Translations under genes and position numbers: made by a program
In this document: piece by piece, positions 32,138 through 40,309 of the stretch
How positions within the stretch are numbered: the stretch's first letter is position 1
How the letters are laid out: every line of letters begins with the position of its first letter
The notes under the pieces: generated by a model
What the model was told of the DNA's origin: nothing
What the model saw: the letters and a program-made list of their open reading frames with translations, nothing else
Databases searched by the model: none
NCBI RefSeq assembly: GCF_000024105.1
Contig: NC_013171.1
Coordinates: 682,001 to 746,000, forward strand
Length of the DNA stretch: 64,000 nt
DNA from: Anaerococcus prevotii DSM 20548
GTDB lineage: Bacteria; Bacillota; Clostridia; Tissierellales; Peptoniphilaceae
Reading direction: 5' to 3'

Positions 32138-34273
32138 ATGGTAAAAACTTACAAATACGAATCAAAATTAGGCAAAGATTTTGAAATTACTATTGGTAAA
32201 TTCGCAGAACAAGCCAATGGTGAATGCTACATAAAAAGTGGCGATACTTCTTTGCTTGTAACAGCAGTTGCAAGTGAGAAGCCAAGGGAAGGAATAGACT
32301 TTTTCCCATTAATTTGTGATTTTCAAGAAAAATTATATGCAGTAGGAAAGATTCCTGGGGGATTCCTCAAAAGAGAAGGAAAGGCAAGCGATGAGGCAAC
32401 CCTTATTTCTCGTCAAATGGACAGACCTTTAAGACCACTTTTCCCAGAAAACTACTATAATGACGTACAAATCATAGCCACAGTTTTGTCTATGGATGAA
32501 GATAACCTCCCAGACCCACTTACCACAATTGGAGCTTCAATCGCCTTAGGAATATCTGATATTCCATTCGATGGTCCTGTTGGAGCTTGTATGGTTGGCA
32601 AAGTTGGAGATAAACTAATTATAAATCCAAACAAGGAAGAAAGAGAAAAATCGAGCTTAGAGCTTACTGTAGCTGGTAAGAAGGGCGCTATCAACATGGT
32701 AGAAGCTGGAGCAAAGGAGATTTCTGAAGGAGAAATGCTTGAAGCAATGCTTCTTGCCCTAGAAGAGATAGGTAATATTTCTGACTTTATCCAAACTATA
32801 ATCGATGATATAGGTAAAGAAAAAATCGAAGTAGCTCAGGTAGAAGAGACAGAACTTGATAGAAAGATTTCAGCTGACTTTGAAGAAGAAATTAAAAACT
32901 CAATCAGAACTACAGATAAGACTGAAAGAGAAGATAATATCTTCAATATCGAAGAAGCTGCTAAGGAAAAATATCTAGAAGAATATCCAGAAAGTGAAGA
33001 TGAAATTCACAGAAGAATTGATAATATCATGAAAAAAGAAGTACGTCGTATGATTTCAATCGATAAGATTAGACCAGACGGACGTGATCTTACAGAAATC
33101 AGACCACTTTCTGCAGAGGCAGGCCTTCTTCCAAGAGTACACGGATCAGGACTTTTCCAAAGAGGTCAAACTCAAGTTCTATCTGTAGTAACCCTAGGCT
33201 CTCCTGCTGATGTTCAAATTATAGATGGACTTAATAGAGAAGAAATTCAAAAAAGATACATCCACCAATACAACTTCCCACCATTCTGTGTTGGAGATGT
33301 AAGACCACTTAGAGGACCAGGTCGTCGTGAGATTGGTCACGGACGTTTGGCTGAAAGAGCCCTACTACCAGTACTTCCAGATGAAAAAGACTTCCCTTAC
33401 ACAATAAGAGTCGTATCAGAAGTATTATCATCAAACGGTTCAAGCTCTCAAGCTTCTATCTGTGGATCAACCCTTTCTCTTATGGATGCAGGTGTTCCAA
33501 TAACAAAACCTGTTGCAGGAATTGCCATGGGTCTTATCAAGGAAGATGACTCTATATCAATCCTTACAGATATCCAAGGCCTAGAAGACCACCTAGGAGA
33601 TATGGACTTTAAGGTAGCTGGAACTCGTGATGGAATTACAGCCCTACAAATGGATATGAAAATCGACGGAATAACAAGAGAAGTCCTAGAAGAATCTCTA
33701 AACGATGCTCACAGTGCTAGAATGAGAATTCTAGACGTTATAGAATCCGCAATCGAAAAGCCAAGAAGCGATATATCTGATTATGCGCCAAGACTATTTA
33801 CAATCGACATCGACCCAGAAAAGGTTCGTGATGTAATAGGTTCTGGTGGAAAGACAATCAACAAGATAATAGATGCTACTGGAGTGAAGATTGAAACTGA
33901 AGATGATGGACACATTACAGTTGCTTCAGAAGATGGCGAAAGTGGTAAGAAGGCCATTGAGATGATAAAATCTATCGTTACAGATCCAAAGCCAGGCGAT
34001 ATCTATACAGGTAAGGTAGTTAGGATTATGAACTTCGGAGCCTTTGTAGAAATTGCAATTGGTAAGGAAGGCCTCCTTCACATCTCTCAAATCGACCACC
34101 ACAGGGTAGAAAAGGTTGAAGATGTCTTAAGCGTAGGAGATGAGGTTAAGGTAAAGGTAACAGAGATTGATAGGCAAGGAAGAATTAACCTATCAAGAAA
34201 GGCCCTCCTAGAAAAACCAGAAGCATGGCCAGTAGACGAATCACCTTACAGAAAAGATAAAAAAGATAAGTAA
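32138..34273 (+). CDS. pnp: Polyribonucleotide nucleotidyltransferase (PNPase)
   Basis: A 711-residue phosphorolytic 3'-5' exoribonuclease. It has two RNase PH domains (about 1-230 with GGFLKREGKASDEATLISRQ, and about 310-545 with FQRGQTQVLSVVTLGS and SNGSSSQASICGSTLSLMDA), a helical linker between them, then KH (RDVIGSGGKTINKI) and S1 (GKVVRIMNFGAFVEI) domains. Full length is normal. It follows rpsO, the usual rpsO-pnp order, but is separated from it by a terminator hairpin, so read-through or RNA processing probably feeds it. Confidence 0.97.
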   Translation: MVKTYKYESKLGKDFEITIGKFAEQANGECYIKSGDTSLLVTAVASEKPREGIDFFPLICDFQEKLYAVGKIPGGFLKREGKASDEATLISRQMDRPLRPLFPENYYNDVQIIATVLSMDEDNLPDPLTTIGASIALGISDIPFDGPVGACMVGKVGDKLIINPNKEEREKSSLELTVAGKKGAINMVEAGAKEISEGEMLEAMLLALEEIGNISDFIQTIIDDIGKEKIEVAQVEETELDRKISADFEEEIKNSIRTTDKTEREDNIFNIEEAAKEKYLEEYPESEDEIHRRIDNIMKKEVRRMISIDKIRPDGRDLTEIRPLSAEAGLLPRVHGSGLFQRGQTQVLSVVTLGSPADVQIIDGLNREEIQKRYIHQYNFPPFCVGDVRPLRGPGRREIGHGRLAERALLPVLPDEKDFPYTIRVVSEVLSSNGSSSQASICGSTLSLMDAGVPITKPVAGIAMGLIKEDDSISILTDIQGLEDHLGDMDFKVAGTRDGITALQMDMKIDGITREVLEESLNDAHSARMRILDVIESAIEKPRSDISDYAPRLFTIDIDPEKVRDVIGSGGKTINKIIDATGVKIETEDDGHITVASEDGESGKKAIEMIKSIVTDPKPGDIYTGKVVRIMNFGAFVEIAIGKEGLLHISQIDHHRVEKVEDVLSVGDEVKVKVTEIDRQGRINLSRKALLEKPEAWPVDESPYRKDKKDK

Positions 34274-34281
34274 GAGCACTT

Positions 34282-34435
34282 AAATAAACTGTTTTAGATA
34301 GTGAAGGCTTCGACAATCCTAAAATCATCTAAGCTAGGCGATAGTATTTCTTCGCTTAGCTTTAAGAGTAGGTCTTTAGTTTATGTTTCATAAACATAGT
34401 CTCTAAGCTAAACTGTCATGGGCAGTTTATTTTTT
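34282..34435 (+). ncRNA. Structured intergenic RNA ending in a terminator, upstream of ftsK
   Basis: A 10-bp helix (AAATAAACTG 34282-34291 with CAGTTTATTT 34423-34432) can close a domain holding two good hairpins: an 11-bp stem (34331-34341 with 34352-34362) and GTTTATG-TTT-CATAAAC (34379-34395). The 3' strand of the closing helix is also the 3' arm of a local terminator (TAAACTG 34409-34415 with CAGTTTA 34423-34429, then TTTTTT). The two pairings exclude each other, as in riboswitches and attenuators. No known class is recognised. It may simply be the pnp terminator with extra structure. Confidence 0.45.
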
Positions 34436-34469
34436 ATGCCTCTTAATATATAATTATAGAGAGGTGGAT

Positions 34470-36782
34470 ATGACTAGTAAAAATCAAAATAGAATCAGAA
34501 AAAAATCGAATAAAAAATCACCTAATAGGACCAAGACTAAAAAGCCTAGGGAAAGTAAGTTTGATTTTAGGAGATTTTCTCTAATAATGATGGCAATCCA
34601 AGTCATTTTATTTATATTTATATTAAGTTCTAATACCGGGCTTATGGGAGATGTCCTATCAGATTTCTTTGCTAAAATCTTTGGAAAATTTGCCCTAGTC
34701 TTCCCAGTTATTGTATTTATAAGTTTTCTATCAGAGCTTAGGGGAAGGTTTAGGGAAAACTTATCTAAGTTTTTACTGCTTTATACTATTTACCTACTCA
34801 CTCTAGCAATCTTTTCAAGAGACTTTATAAGAAATGAGCTTTCCTGGTCTGTCCAATATGCAGCAAGCCAAAAAACTGATGGGGGAGGAGCAATCGGTGG
34901 TGCAATTTCATTTTTCCTAGTAAACCTAATAGGAAATCTTGGCCTTTATATCCTTTATGGCCTTTCAATATTTGCTTTATTAATCGATATAAGTCCCCTA
35001 ACTTATGGAGAATTTTTTGAGAAAGTTAAGGAAGGCTTTAGCAAATTAGGGCAAAATATAAAAGATTTGACCCTAAGAGCTAAAAGCTCAATCAATGAAA
35101 GAAAAAAAAGACAGGAAGAAGAAAGAATCGAAGATAAGAGAGAAGACGATTTAGAAGAAAGAAAAGCTCCAGTAAAGGAAAATCCAGTAAGTGCAAAAGA
35201 AAAAGAAGCTCCTAAAAGGGGAGAAGTAAAAAGAAGCCCTGTCAAAAACTTCGACTTAGATAGCTTAGGCGATGCCAAGGTAAATAATTACAAGTCTCGC
35301 CAAGTTGAGATGTCTGATTTCAATGAAAGTTTTAGGAGAGAATTTGGAGATTATACTTACCCATCAATTGATCTTTTGGAAGATATCAATGAAGATGGGG
35401 GAGTTGATGATAGAGAAATCAGAGCTCGAGCAGTAGCTATAGAAGAGACTTTAGATTCATTCGGCATAGACGGTAAGGTCGTACAAATTGATGTAGGTCC
35501 AACAGTAACCTGCTATGAGCTAAAACCTCAAAGGGGAGTTAAGGTTAGTAAAATTGTTAACCTGTCTGATGATTTGGCCTTAGCCCTTGCTACAAGCGGT
35601 ATAAGAATACTCGCTCCAATTCCTGGCAAAAGCCATGTTGGAATCGAGGTTCCCAATGATAAGAAGGAAGTCGTTGGACTTAAGGAAATCTTATCTTCAG
35701 AAAACTTTGTCAAATCCAAATATATAATTCCCTTTGCCATGGGTAAATCTGTATCAGGTGATGTTGAAGTTTCAGCGATTGAGAAGATGCCCCACCTTCT
35801 GGTCTCAGGAGCGACTGGATCTGGTAAGTCCGTTTGTATCAATACCATCATCATGTCGATTCTCTACAAGCATTCGCCAAATGATGTAAAACTTCTCCTA
35901 GTAGACCCTAAGGTTGTAGAGCTTTCTATTTACAATGGCATCCCACATCTCATAATGCCAGTAATTACTGATCCCAAGAAGGCTTCATCTTCCCTTTTCC
36001 GGGCTATCAGCGAGATGGAAAAAAGATACAAATTATTTGAGAAAAATCACGTTAGAGATATAGTTGGATATAAGAAGGCCCAAGAATCTGACGATTCTAT
36101 GGAAAATCTTCCATATATAGTAATCATAATAGACGAGCTTGCAGATTTGATGATGACTGTAGGAGCAGAAGTCGAGGATTATATAACAAGGCTAGCTCAA
36201 AAGTCGAGAGCTTGTGGCATTCACTTAATCATTGCGACCCAAAGACCAACAGTTGATGTCATAACAGGAACAATCAAGGCAAATATTCCTTCAAGGATTT
36301 CCTTTGCAGTTACAAGCCAAATAGACTCTAGAACAATCCTTGATGCTCAAGGAGCGGAGAAGCTTCTAGGCAAGGGAGATATGCTCTACGCTTCAAGCGA
36401 TTCTATGAGGCCAACCAGGATTCAGGGAGCCTTTGTTTCTGATGATGAGGTAATAAGCGTTGTTAGAGAAATCAAGGAAGGAAACGAGACCAACTACGAC
36501 GAAGAAGCCATAGAGAAGGTAGAAGAAAACGTCGAAAGTCCAAGCGAAGTTTCAGATGATGAAGATGAACTAATAGATGAGGCTATCAAGGTCATAATCA
36601 ACGAAAATACAGCCTCAGTATCCATGCTTCAAAGAAAGCTTAAGATAGGCTACGCTAGGGCTGGAAGGATAATAGATCAATTGGAACAAAGAGGAGTAGT
36701 TGGCGGATATGAAGGATCTAAGCCAAGAAAGGTCCTAGTAGATAGGTCTTATTTAGAAGGAGAAGAAAATGAATTTAGCTAA
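34470..36782 (+). CDS. ftsK: FtsK/SpoIIIE-family DNA translocase
   Basis: The 770-residue septal DNA pump clears chromosomal DNA from the closing division septum. A basic N-terminus and four transmembrane helices (about 35-185) are followed by a charged linker (about 200-270) and the RecA-type motor: Walker A SGATGSGKSVCIN, Walker B YIVIIIDELADLMM, RACGIHLIIATQRP. A winged-helix gamma domain ends the protein (VSMLQRKLKIGYARAGRIID). ATG 34470 follows GAGAGG by five bases; GTG 34464 overlaps that site. The linker is short compared with E. coli FtsK, as in SpoIIIE. It overlaps pgsA by 14 bases. Confidence 0.94.
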   Translation: MTSKNQNRIRKKSNKKSPNRTKTKKPRESKFDFRRFSLIMMAIQVILFIFILSSNTGLMGDVLSDFFAKIFGKFALVFPVIVFISFLSELRGRFRENLSKFLLLYTIYLLTLAIFSRDFIRNELSWSVQYAASQKTDGGGAIGGAISFFLVNLIGNLGLYILYGLSIFALLIDISPLTYGEFFEKVKEGFSKLGQNIKDLTLRAKSSINERKKRQEEERIEDKREDDLEERKAPVKENPVSAKEKEAPKRGEVKRSPVKNFDLDSLGDAKVNNYKSRQVEMSDFNESFRREFGDYTYPSIDLLEDINEDGGVDDREIRARAVAIEETLDSFGIDGKVVQIDVGPTVTCYELKPQRGVKVSKIVNLSDDLALALATSGIRILAPIPGKSHVGIEVPNDKKEVVGLKEILSSENFVKSKYIIPFAMGKSVSGDVEVSAIEKMPHLLVSGATGSGKSVCINTIIMSILYKHSPNDVKLLLVDPKVVELSIYNGIPHLIMPVITDPKKASSSLFRAISEMEKRYKLFEKNHVRDIVGYKKAQESDDSMENLPYIVIIIDELADLMMTVGAEVEDYITRLAQKSRACGIHLIIATQRPTVDVITGTIKANIPSRISFAVTSQIDSRTILDAQGAEKLLGKGDMLYASSDSMRPTRIQGAFVSDDEVISVVREIKEGNETNYDEEAIEKVEENVESPSEVSDDEDELIDEAIKVIINENTASVSMLQRKLKIGYARAGRIIDQLEQRGVVGGYEGSKPRKVLVDRSYLEGEENEFS

Positions 36783-37299
36783 CAAAATAACCCTTGTAAG
36801 ACTCTTTTTAATCCCTGTTTTTGTCATAATCTTTATGATTAGTGGAAGGGATATGAATATAGCAGCTATTGTCTTTATCATAGCAAGTCTTACAGATGCA
36901 GTAGATGGTCATATAGCAAGAAGCAGAAACATGATAACAAACTTTGGTAAGTTTACCGATCCATTGGTAGATAAGGTCCTAACCATGGCAGCCTTCTTGG
37001 TACTAGTAGAAGATAATACAATACCTGCTTGGCCTGTTATAATAATAATCTCAAGAGAGCTTATAATCACAGGATTTAGGACTCTTGCGGCAGATTCTGG
37101 AATAACAATTGCGGCGAGCATGTGGGGCAAGGCTAAGACTACAAGCCAAATGATATCATTAGTAATGCTTTTACTAAATGTACCTAGCCTAAACAAAGCT
37201 GGAATTTTTGTCTTCTATATAGCAGTAATTCTCACGGTAGTGTCTGGAGTGGACTATATAGTTAAGAATAAAAAAGTCCTAGACTTGGAAAATATATAA
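36769..37299 (+). CDS. pgsA: CDP-diacylglycerol--glycerol-3-phosphate 3-phosphatidyltransferase
   Basis: A 176-residue membrane enzyme making phosphatidylglycerol phosphate. The CDP-alcohol phosphotransferase motif is complete: TDAVDGHIARSRN, then GKFTDPLVDK, giving D..DG..AR........G...D...D. It uses the CDP-diacylglycerol produced by CdsA (10.6 kb). It starts inside ftsK, so the two are cotranscribed, and the next gene is recA, a common order in Firmicutes. Confidence 0.95.
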   Translation: MNLANKITLVRLFLIPVFVIIFMISGRDMNIAAIVFIIASLTDAVDGHIARSRNMITNFGKFTDPLVDKVLTMAAFLVLVEDNTIPAWPVIIIISRELIITGFRTLAADSGITIAASMWGKAKTTSQMISLVMLLLNVPSLNKAGIFVFYIAVILTVVSGVDYIVKNKKVLDLENI

Positions 37300-37338
37300 A
37301 AGCTTTAGGAAGAAAAATAGATTAATATTAAAAGTATT

Positions 37339-37443
37339 AGCTTTTGCAAATAATAGCTCTATCATTAAGCTAAGAGTTAAAGAATTCTTAAAAGAACTTT
37401 GACCTATAAGCTTGTGATAGAAAAGAATTTATTTGCGAAAGCT
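37339..37443 (+). other. Long hairpin between pgsA and recA
   Basis: The sequences at 37339-37353 and 37429-37443 form a 15-bp stem with a single G-U pair. Inside, CTATCA/TGATAG and GTTAAAG/CTTTGAC extend it to a rod of about 105 bases. TCTTTATTTTG follows, so it may be an oversized terminator of ftsK-pgsA or a small RNA. No ORF overlaps it. Confidence 0.5.
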
Positions 37444-37462
37444 TCTTTATTTTGTATAATGC

Positions 37463-37490
37463 TTTAAGAAAATTAATAAAATGATATAAT
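37463..37490 (+). promoter_or_regulatory. Promoter of recA
   Basis: TTTAAG (37463-37468), a 16-bp spacer and TGATATAAT (37482-37490) form an extended -10 promoter resembling that of the rluD-like gene. A second TATAAT lies at 37455-37460. I see no Firmicute-type LexA box (GAAC....GTTC) here. Confidence 0.6.
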
Positions 37491-37536
37491 AATAGTAAGA
37501 TTTTGTACAGATTATATAAATAGTAGAGGAGAGTTT

Positions 37537-38580
37537 ATGGATAAAGATAAGCAAAAGGCCTTAGACCAGGCTTTTAAAAATATAGAGAAAAAATACGGTA
37601 AGGGAGCTATAATGAAGATGGGTGAAGCTCCTAGAGTTTCAGTATCTGCTATTCCAACTGGAGCAGTCAATCTCGATATAGCTTTAGGTATCGGCGGAAT
37701 TCCTAGAGGAAGAGTAGTTGAAATTTTTGGACCTGAATCATCCGGTAAGACAACCCTTGCCCTTCATATAGTTGCAGAAGATCAAAAGCAAGATCAGACC
37801 TGTGCTTTTATCGATGCCGAGCACGCCCTAGATGCAGAATATGCAGAAAACTTGGGAGTTGATATAGATAACCTAATCCTCTCTCAACCAGATACTGGAG
37901 AGCAAGGTCTGGATATAGCTGAAAGTCTTGTAAGAAGTGGAGCGGTTGACCTAATAGTAATCGACTCAGTTGCAGCCCTTGTCCCTAGAGCAGAAATCGA
38001 AGGAGAGATGGGTGATAGCCACGTCGGTCTTCAAGCGAGACTTATGAGTCAAGCCCTTAGAAGACTAACCGGTGTAATTGCAAAATCAAACACAACAGTG
38101 ATTTTTATCAACCAATTAAGAGAAAAAGTCGGAGTTATGTTTGGATCTCCTGAGACAACACCAGGTGGTCGTGCCCTTAAGTTCTACTCATCTGTAAGAC
38201 TTGACATCAGAAGGATAAAGACAATAACCCAAGGAGATAATTCTATAGGATCAAGAACTAGGGTTAAGGTTGTCAAAAACAAGGTAGCTCCTCCATTCAA
38301 GGTAGTAGAATTTGATATCATGTATGGTAAGGGAATTTCTAAATCTGGAGTATTGCTCGATACGGCTGTAGATATGGACATAGTTGATAAGGCAGGATCT
38401 TGGTTTTCTTACAAGGACGAAAAGCTCGGCCAAGGTAGGGAGAATGTCAAAGACCTCTTAGAAGAAAATCCAGAACTTATGGCCCAAATCGATGCAGAGG
38501 TTAGAAAAAGCATAATCCAAGCCCAAGAGGATGGAGAGGAAAATACAGAAGAAGACAAAAAAGAAGAAGAAAAGAAATAA
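37537..38580 (+). CDS. recA: Recombinase RecA
   Basis: A 347-residue strand-exchange protein for homologous recombination, repair and transformation. The N-terminal helix, [13 protein letters not shown], Walker [49 protein letters not shown] and loop L2 ([14 protein letters not shown]) are standard. The tail is acidic ([15 protein letters not shown]), as usual. AGAGGAG gives a good ribosome binding site. Confidence 0.98.
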   Translation: MDKDKQKALDQAFKNIEKKYGKGAIMKMGEAPRVSVSAIPTGAVNLDIALGIGGIPRGRVVEIFGPESSGKTTLALHIVAEDQKQDQTCAFIDAEHALDAEYAENLGVDIDNLILSQPDTGEQGLDIAESLVRSGAVDLIVIDSVAALVPRAEIEGEMGDSHVGLQARLMSQALRRLTGVIAKSNTTVIFINQLREKVGVMFGSPETTPGGRALKFYSSVRLDIRRIKTITQGDNSIGSRTRVKVVKNKVAPPFKVVEFDIMYGKGISKSGVLLDTAVDMDIVDKAGSWFSYKDEKLGQGRENVKDLLEENPELMAQIDAEVRKSIIQAQEDGEENTEEDKKEEEKK

Positions 38581-38593
38581 GATAAAATAAGAA

Positions 38594-38631
38594 GACCCCA
38601 AATTCCAGAATGCGGATTTCGGGGCCTTTTT
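38594..38631. terminator. Terminator shared by recA and dinB
   Basis: GACCCCAAATTCC pairs, with mismatches, with GGATTTCGGGGCC and runs into TTTTT; the opposite strand also ends T-rich, so convergent recA and dinB can share it. Confidence 0.75.
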
Positions 38632-39667
38632 AGTCTAGGAAACTTAATTGATTTAGTTTTCTTTCTTGAAGATTTGATAAAGATATTCCTATTAGCCTTA
38701 GCATCTCGCCCTTGTGGAGGTCTTCTAAGAGACTTAGGGCTTCATTGTAGATATCTTTTGCCCTATAAATTGGCTCTTGGAGAGTAATAGACCTAGTGTG
38801 ATTTTTGAATTTGGCATCTTTTATTTTTAAATTTACGGTTTTTCCTTGAATATTTTTGATATCCATCTCATCTTCTATAAGCTCAGATAAGTTTTTTAGA
38901 TAGGAAGTGAGAATTGCCATATCATTGGTGTTTTGAGCAAAGGTCCTCTCCTTTCCTATACTTTTTCTAACCCTAGAAGGATTAATCTTCCTATCATCAA
39001 CTCCCCTTATGACATGATAGATATAGGCTCCTTGCTTGCCAAAATTATCGATGAGGTATTCGTAGTCAAGTTTAAGGAGGTCCTCTACCTTATAGATGCC
39101 TATTTTATTTAATCTCTCGCTAGTTTTTTTACCTATGCCGTGGACCTTATTTACAGAAATATTAGGTAAGAAGTAATCTAAGTCTTCTTTTCTAATTTGA
39201 GTTATCCCATGGGGCTTTTGCCAATCGCTTGCAAGCTTTGCTAGAAATTTGTTGTAGGATATACCGATAGAGATCCCTATGCCAGTTTTCCTTAGGACTT
39301 CTTCTTGAAGCTTTCTAGCGAGTTTTTTGGGAGAATCTGTTTCTACTAGTAGATAGGCCTCATCAACAGAGACTTGCTCCATTAGCTTAGCATATTCTTT
39401 TACAAGAGAAAATACTTCCTTGGATTTTTTTCTGTAGTATTTATGATCTACAGGAAGAAGAATAAGATTTGGACAAAGTTCTTTCGCTATAAAGACAGGC
39501 ATAGCTGAATGTAGGCCAAATTCTCTTGCCTTATAGTTGGCAGTAGTAAGGATTGATTTGTTTGACAAACCTCCAACAGCTAGGGGATGATTTTTCATTT
39601 TTGGATTTCTTAATTCTTCGCATGATGCATAAAAAGCATCACAATCGACATGGAATATGTAGTTCAT
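38630..39667 (-). CDS. dinB: DNA polymerase IV
   Basis: A 345-residue Y-family translesion polymerase. The catalytic residues lie in IFHVDCDAFYASCEELRNP (first Asp) and MEQVSVDEAYL (SVDE). KPHGITQI and VHGIGKKTSERLNKIG (helix-hairpin-helix) follow, then the little-finger domain. No beta-clamp motif is obvious beyond the C-terminal QLSFLD, which fits the QLxLF-type consensus loosely. It is convergent to recA; no SOS box is visible upstream. Confidence 0.94.
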   Translation of the reverse strand: MNYIFHVDCDAFYASCEELRNPKMKNHPLAVGGLSNKSILTTANYKAREFGLHSAMPVFIAKELCPNLILLPVDHKYYRKKSKEVFSLVKEYAKLMEQVSVDEAYLLVETDSPKKLARKLQEEVLRKTGIGISIGISYNKFLAKLASDWQKPHGITQIRKEDLDYFLPNISVNKVHGIGKKTSERLNKIGIYKVEDLLKLDYEYLIDNFGKQGAYIYHVIRGVDDRKINPSRVRKSIGKERTFAQNTNDMAILTSYLKNLSELIEDEMDIKNIQGKTVNLKIKDAKFKNHTRSITLQEPIYRAKDIYNEALSLLEDLHKGEMLRLIGISLSNLQERKLNQLSFLD

Positions 39668-39718
39668 AAGCTCACTATACTATTTGCTAGATATAAGCCC
39701 AAGATCTATGATAAAGCT

Positions 39719-39747
39719 TTGCCTAAAAAGAGTATATACAGTATGAT
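39719..39747 (+). promoter_or_regulatory. Promoter giving a probably leaderless rqcP mRNA
   Basis: TTGCCT (39719-39724), a 17-bp spacer and TATGAT (39742-39747) end six bases before the rqcP ATG at 39754. No Shine-Dalgarno sequence lies between, so transcription should begin at or next to the start codon. Confidence 0.6.
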
Positions 39748-39753
39748 ATTCTT

Positions 39754-39999
39754 ATGAGAATAGATAAATTTTTAAAAAATGCGAGAGTTATTAAAAGAAG
39801 ACAAGTTGCTAAAGAGGCTTGTGAAAATGGCAGGGTTAAGATAAATGAAAAAGAAGCCAAGCCAGGAAGCCTTGTAGAAGAAGGAGACATAGTAGAAGTC
39901 GCCTTTGGCAAGAGCAATCTTAAATTTAGGGTCCTAAACTTGATTGACGGAGCCAAGAAGAACGATGCTTTTTCTATGTATGAGGTTATCGATGAGTAA
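39754..39999 (+). CDS. rqcP: S4-domain ribosome quality-control protein RqcP (YabO)
   Basis: An 81-residue protein that is essentially one S4 RNA-binding domain: MRIDKFLKNARVIKRRQVAK, NGRVKINEKEAKPGS, VEEGDIVEVAFG. The Bacillus homologue helps RqcH add alanine tails to nascent chains on stalled 50S subunits. The order rqcP-divIC-tilS-hpt matches other Firmicutes. The start is MRIDKF, typical for the family, yet no ribosome binding site precedes it. Confidence 0.9.
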   Translation: MRIDKFLKNARVIKRRQVAKEACENGRVKINEKEAKPGSLVEEGDIVEVAFGKSNLKFRVLNLIDGAKKNDAFSMYEVIDE

Positions 40000-40309
40000 G
40001 AAGAATTCGTATCTTAAGCAAAGAAGAAAGAAAAACCAAAGATTTCTATTGACTATCCTATCAATCCTTGCTCTATCGGCGGGATCTTTTAGCCTATACA
40101 ATAAGGCTATTGAAAAAGAATACGCCAAGGTAAATAAGGATATTGAATCTTTGAATAAGAAAAAAGAAGACTTGCAAATTACTATCAAGTCCTTGAAAGA
40201 AGATTACGACAATAGAAATACTGATGAGTTTAAGGAAAAGATTGCAAGAGATAGACTAGATATGGTTAAGAAATCTGAAGTGGTCTATGAAGATGACAAT
40301 AATAAATAA
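39992..40309 (+). CDS. divIC: Septum formation protein DivIC/FtsB-like
   Basis: A 105-residue bitopic protein: a basic cytoplasmic N-terminus (KKNSYLKQRRKKNQR), one transmembrane helix (about 17-35), then a coiled coil (about 45-80) and a DKDE-rich end with FKEKIARDRLDMVKKSE, the FtsB/DivIC pattern. It links the division complex proteins at the septum. ATG 39992 follows GAGG at six bases; the longer frame upstream would run over rqcP without family support. Overlaps tilS by 23 bases. Confidence 0.85.
   Translation: MSKKNSYLKQRRKKNQRFLLTILSILALSAGSFSLYNKAIEKEYAKVNKDIESLNKKKEDLQITIKSLKEDYDNRNTDEFKEKIARDRLDMVKKSEVVYEDDNNK

Noticed and set aside
37300-37536. A LexA/SOS box before recA
   Set aside because: No GAAC-N4-GTTC-like palindrome was found in the interval.
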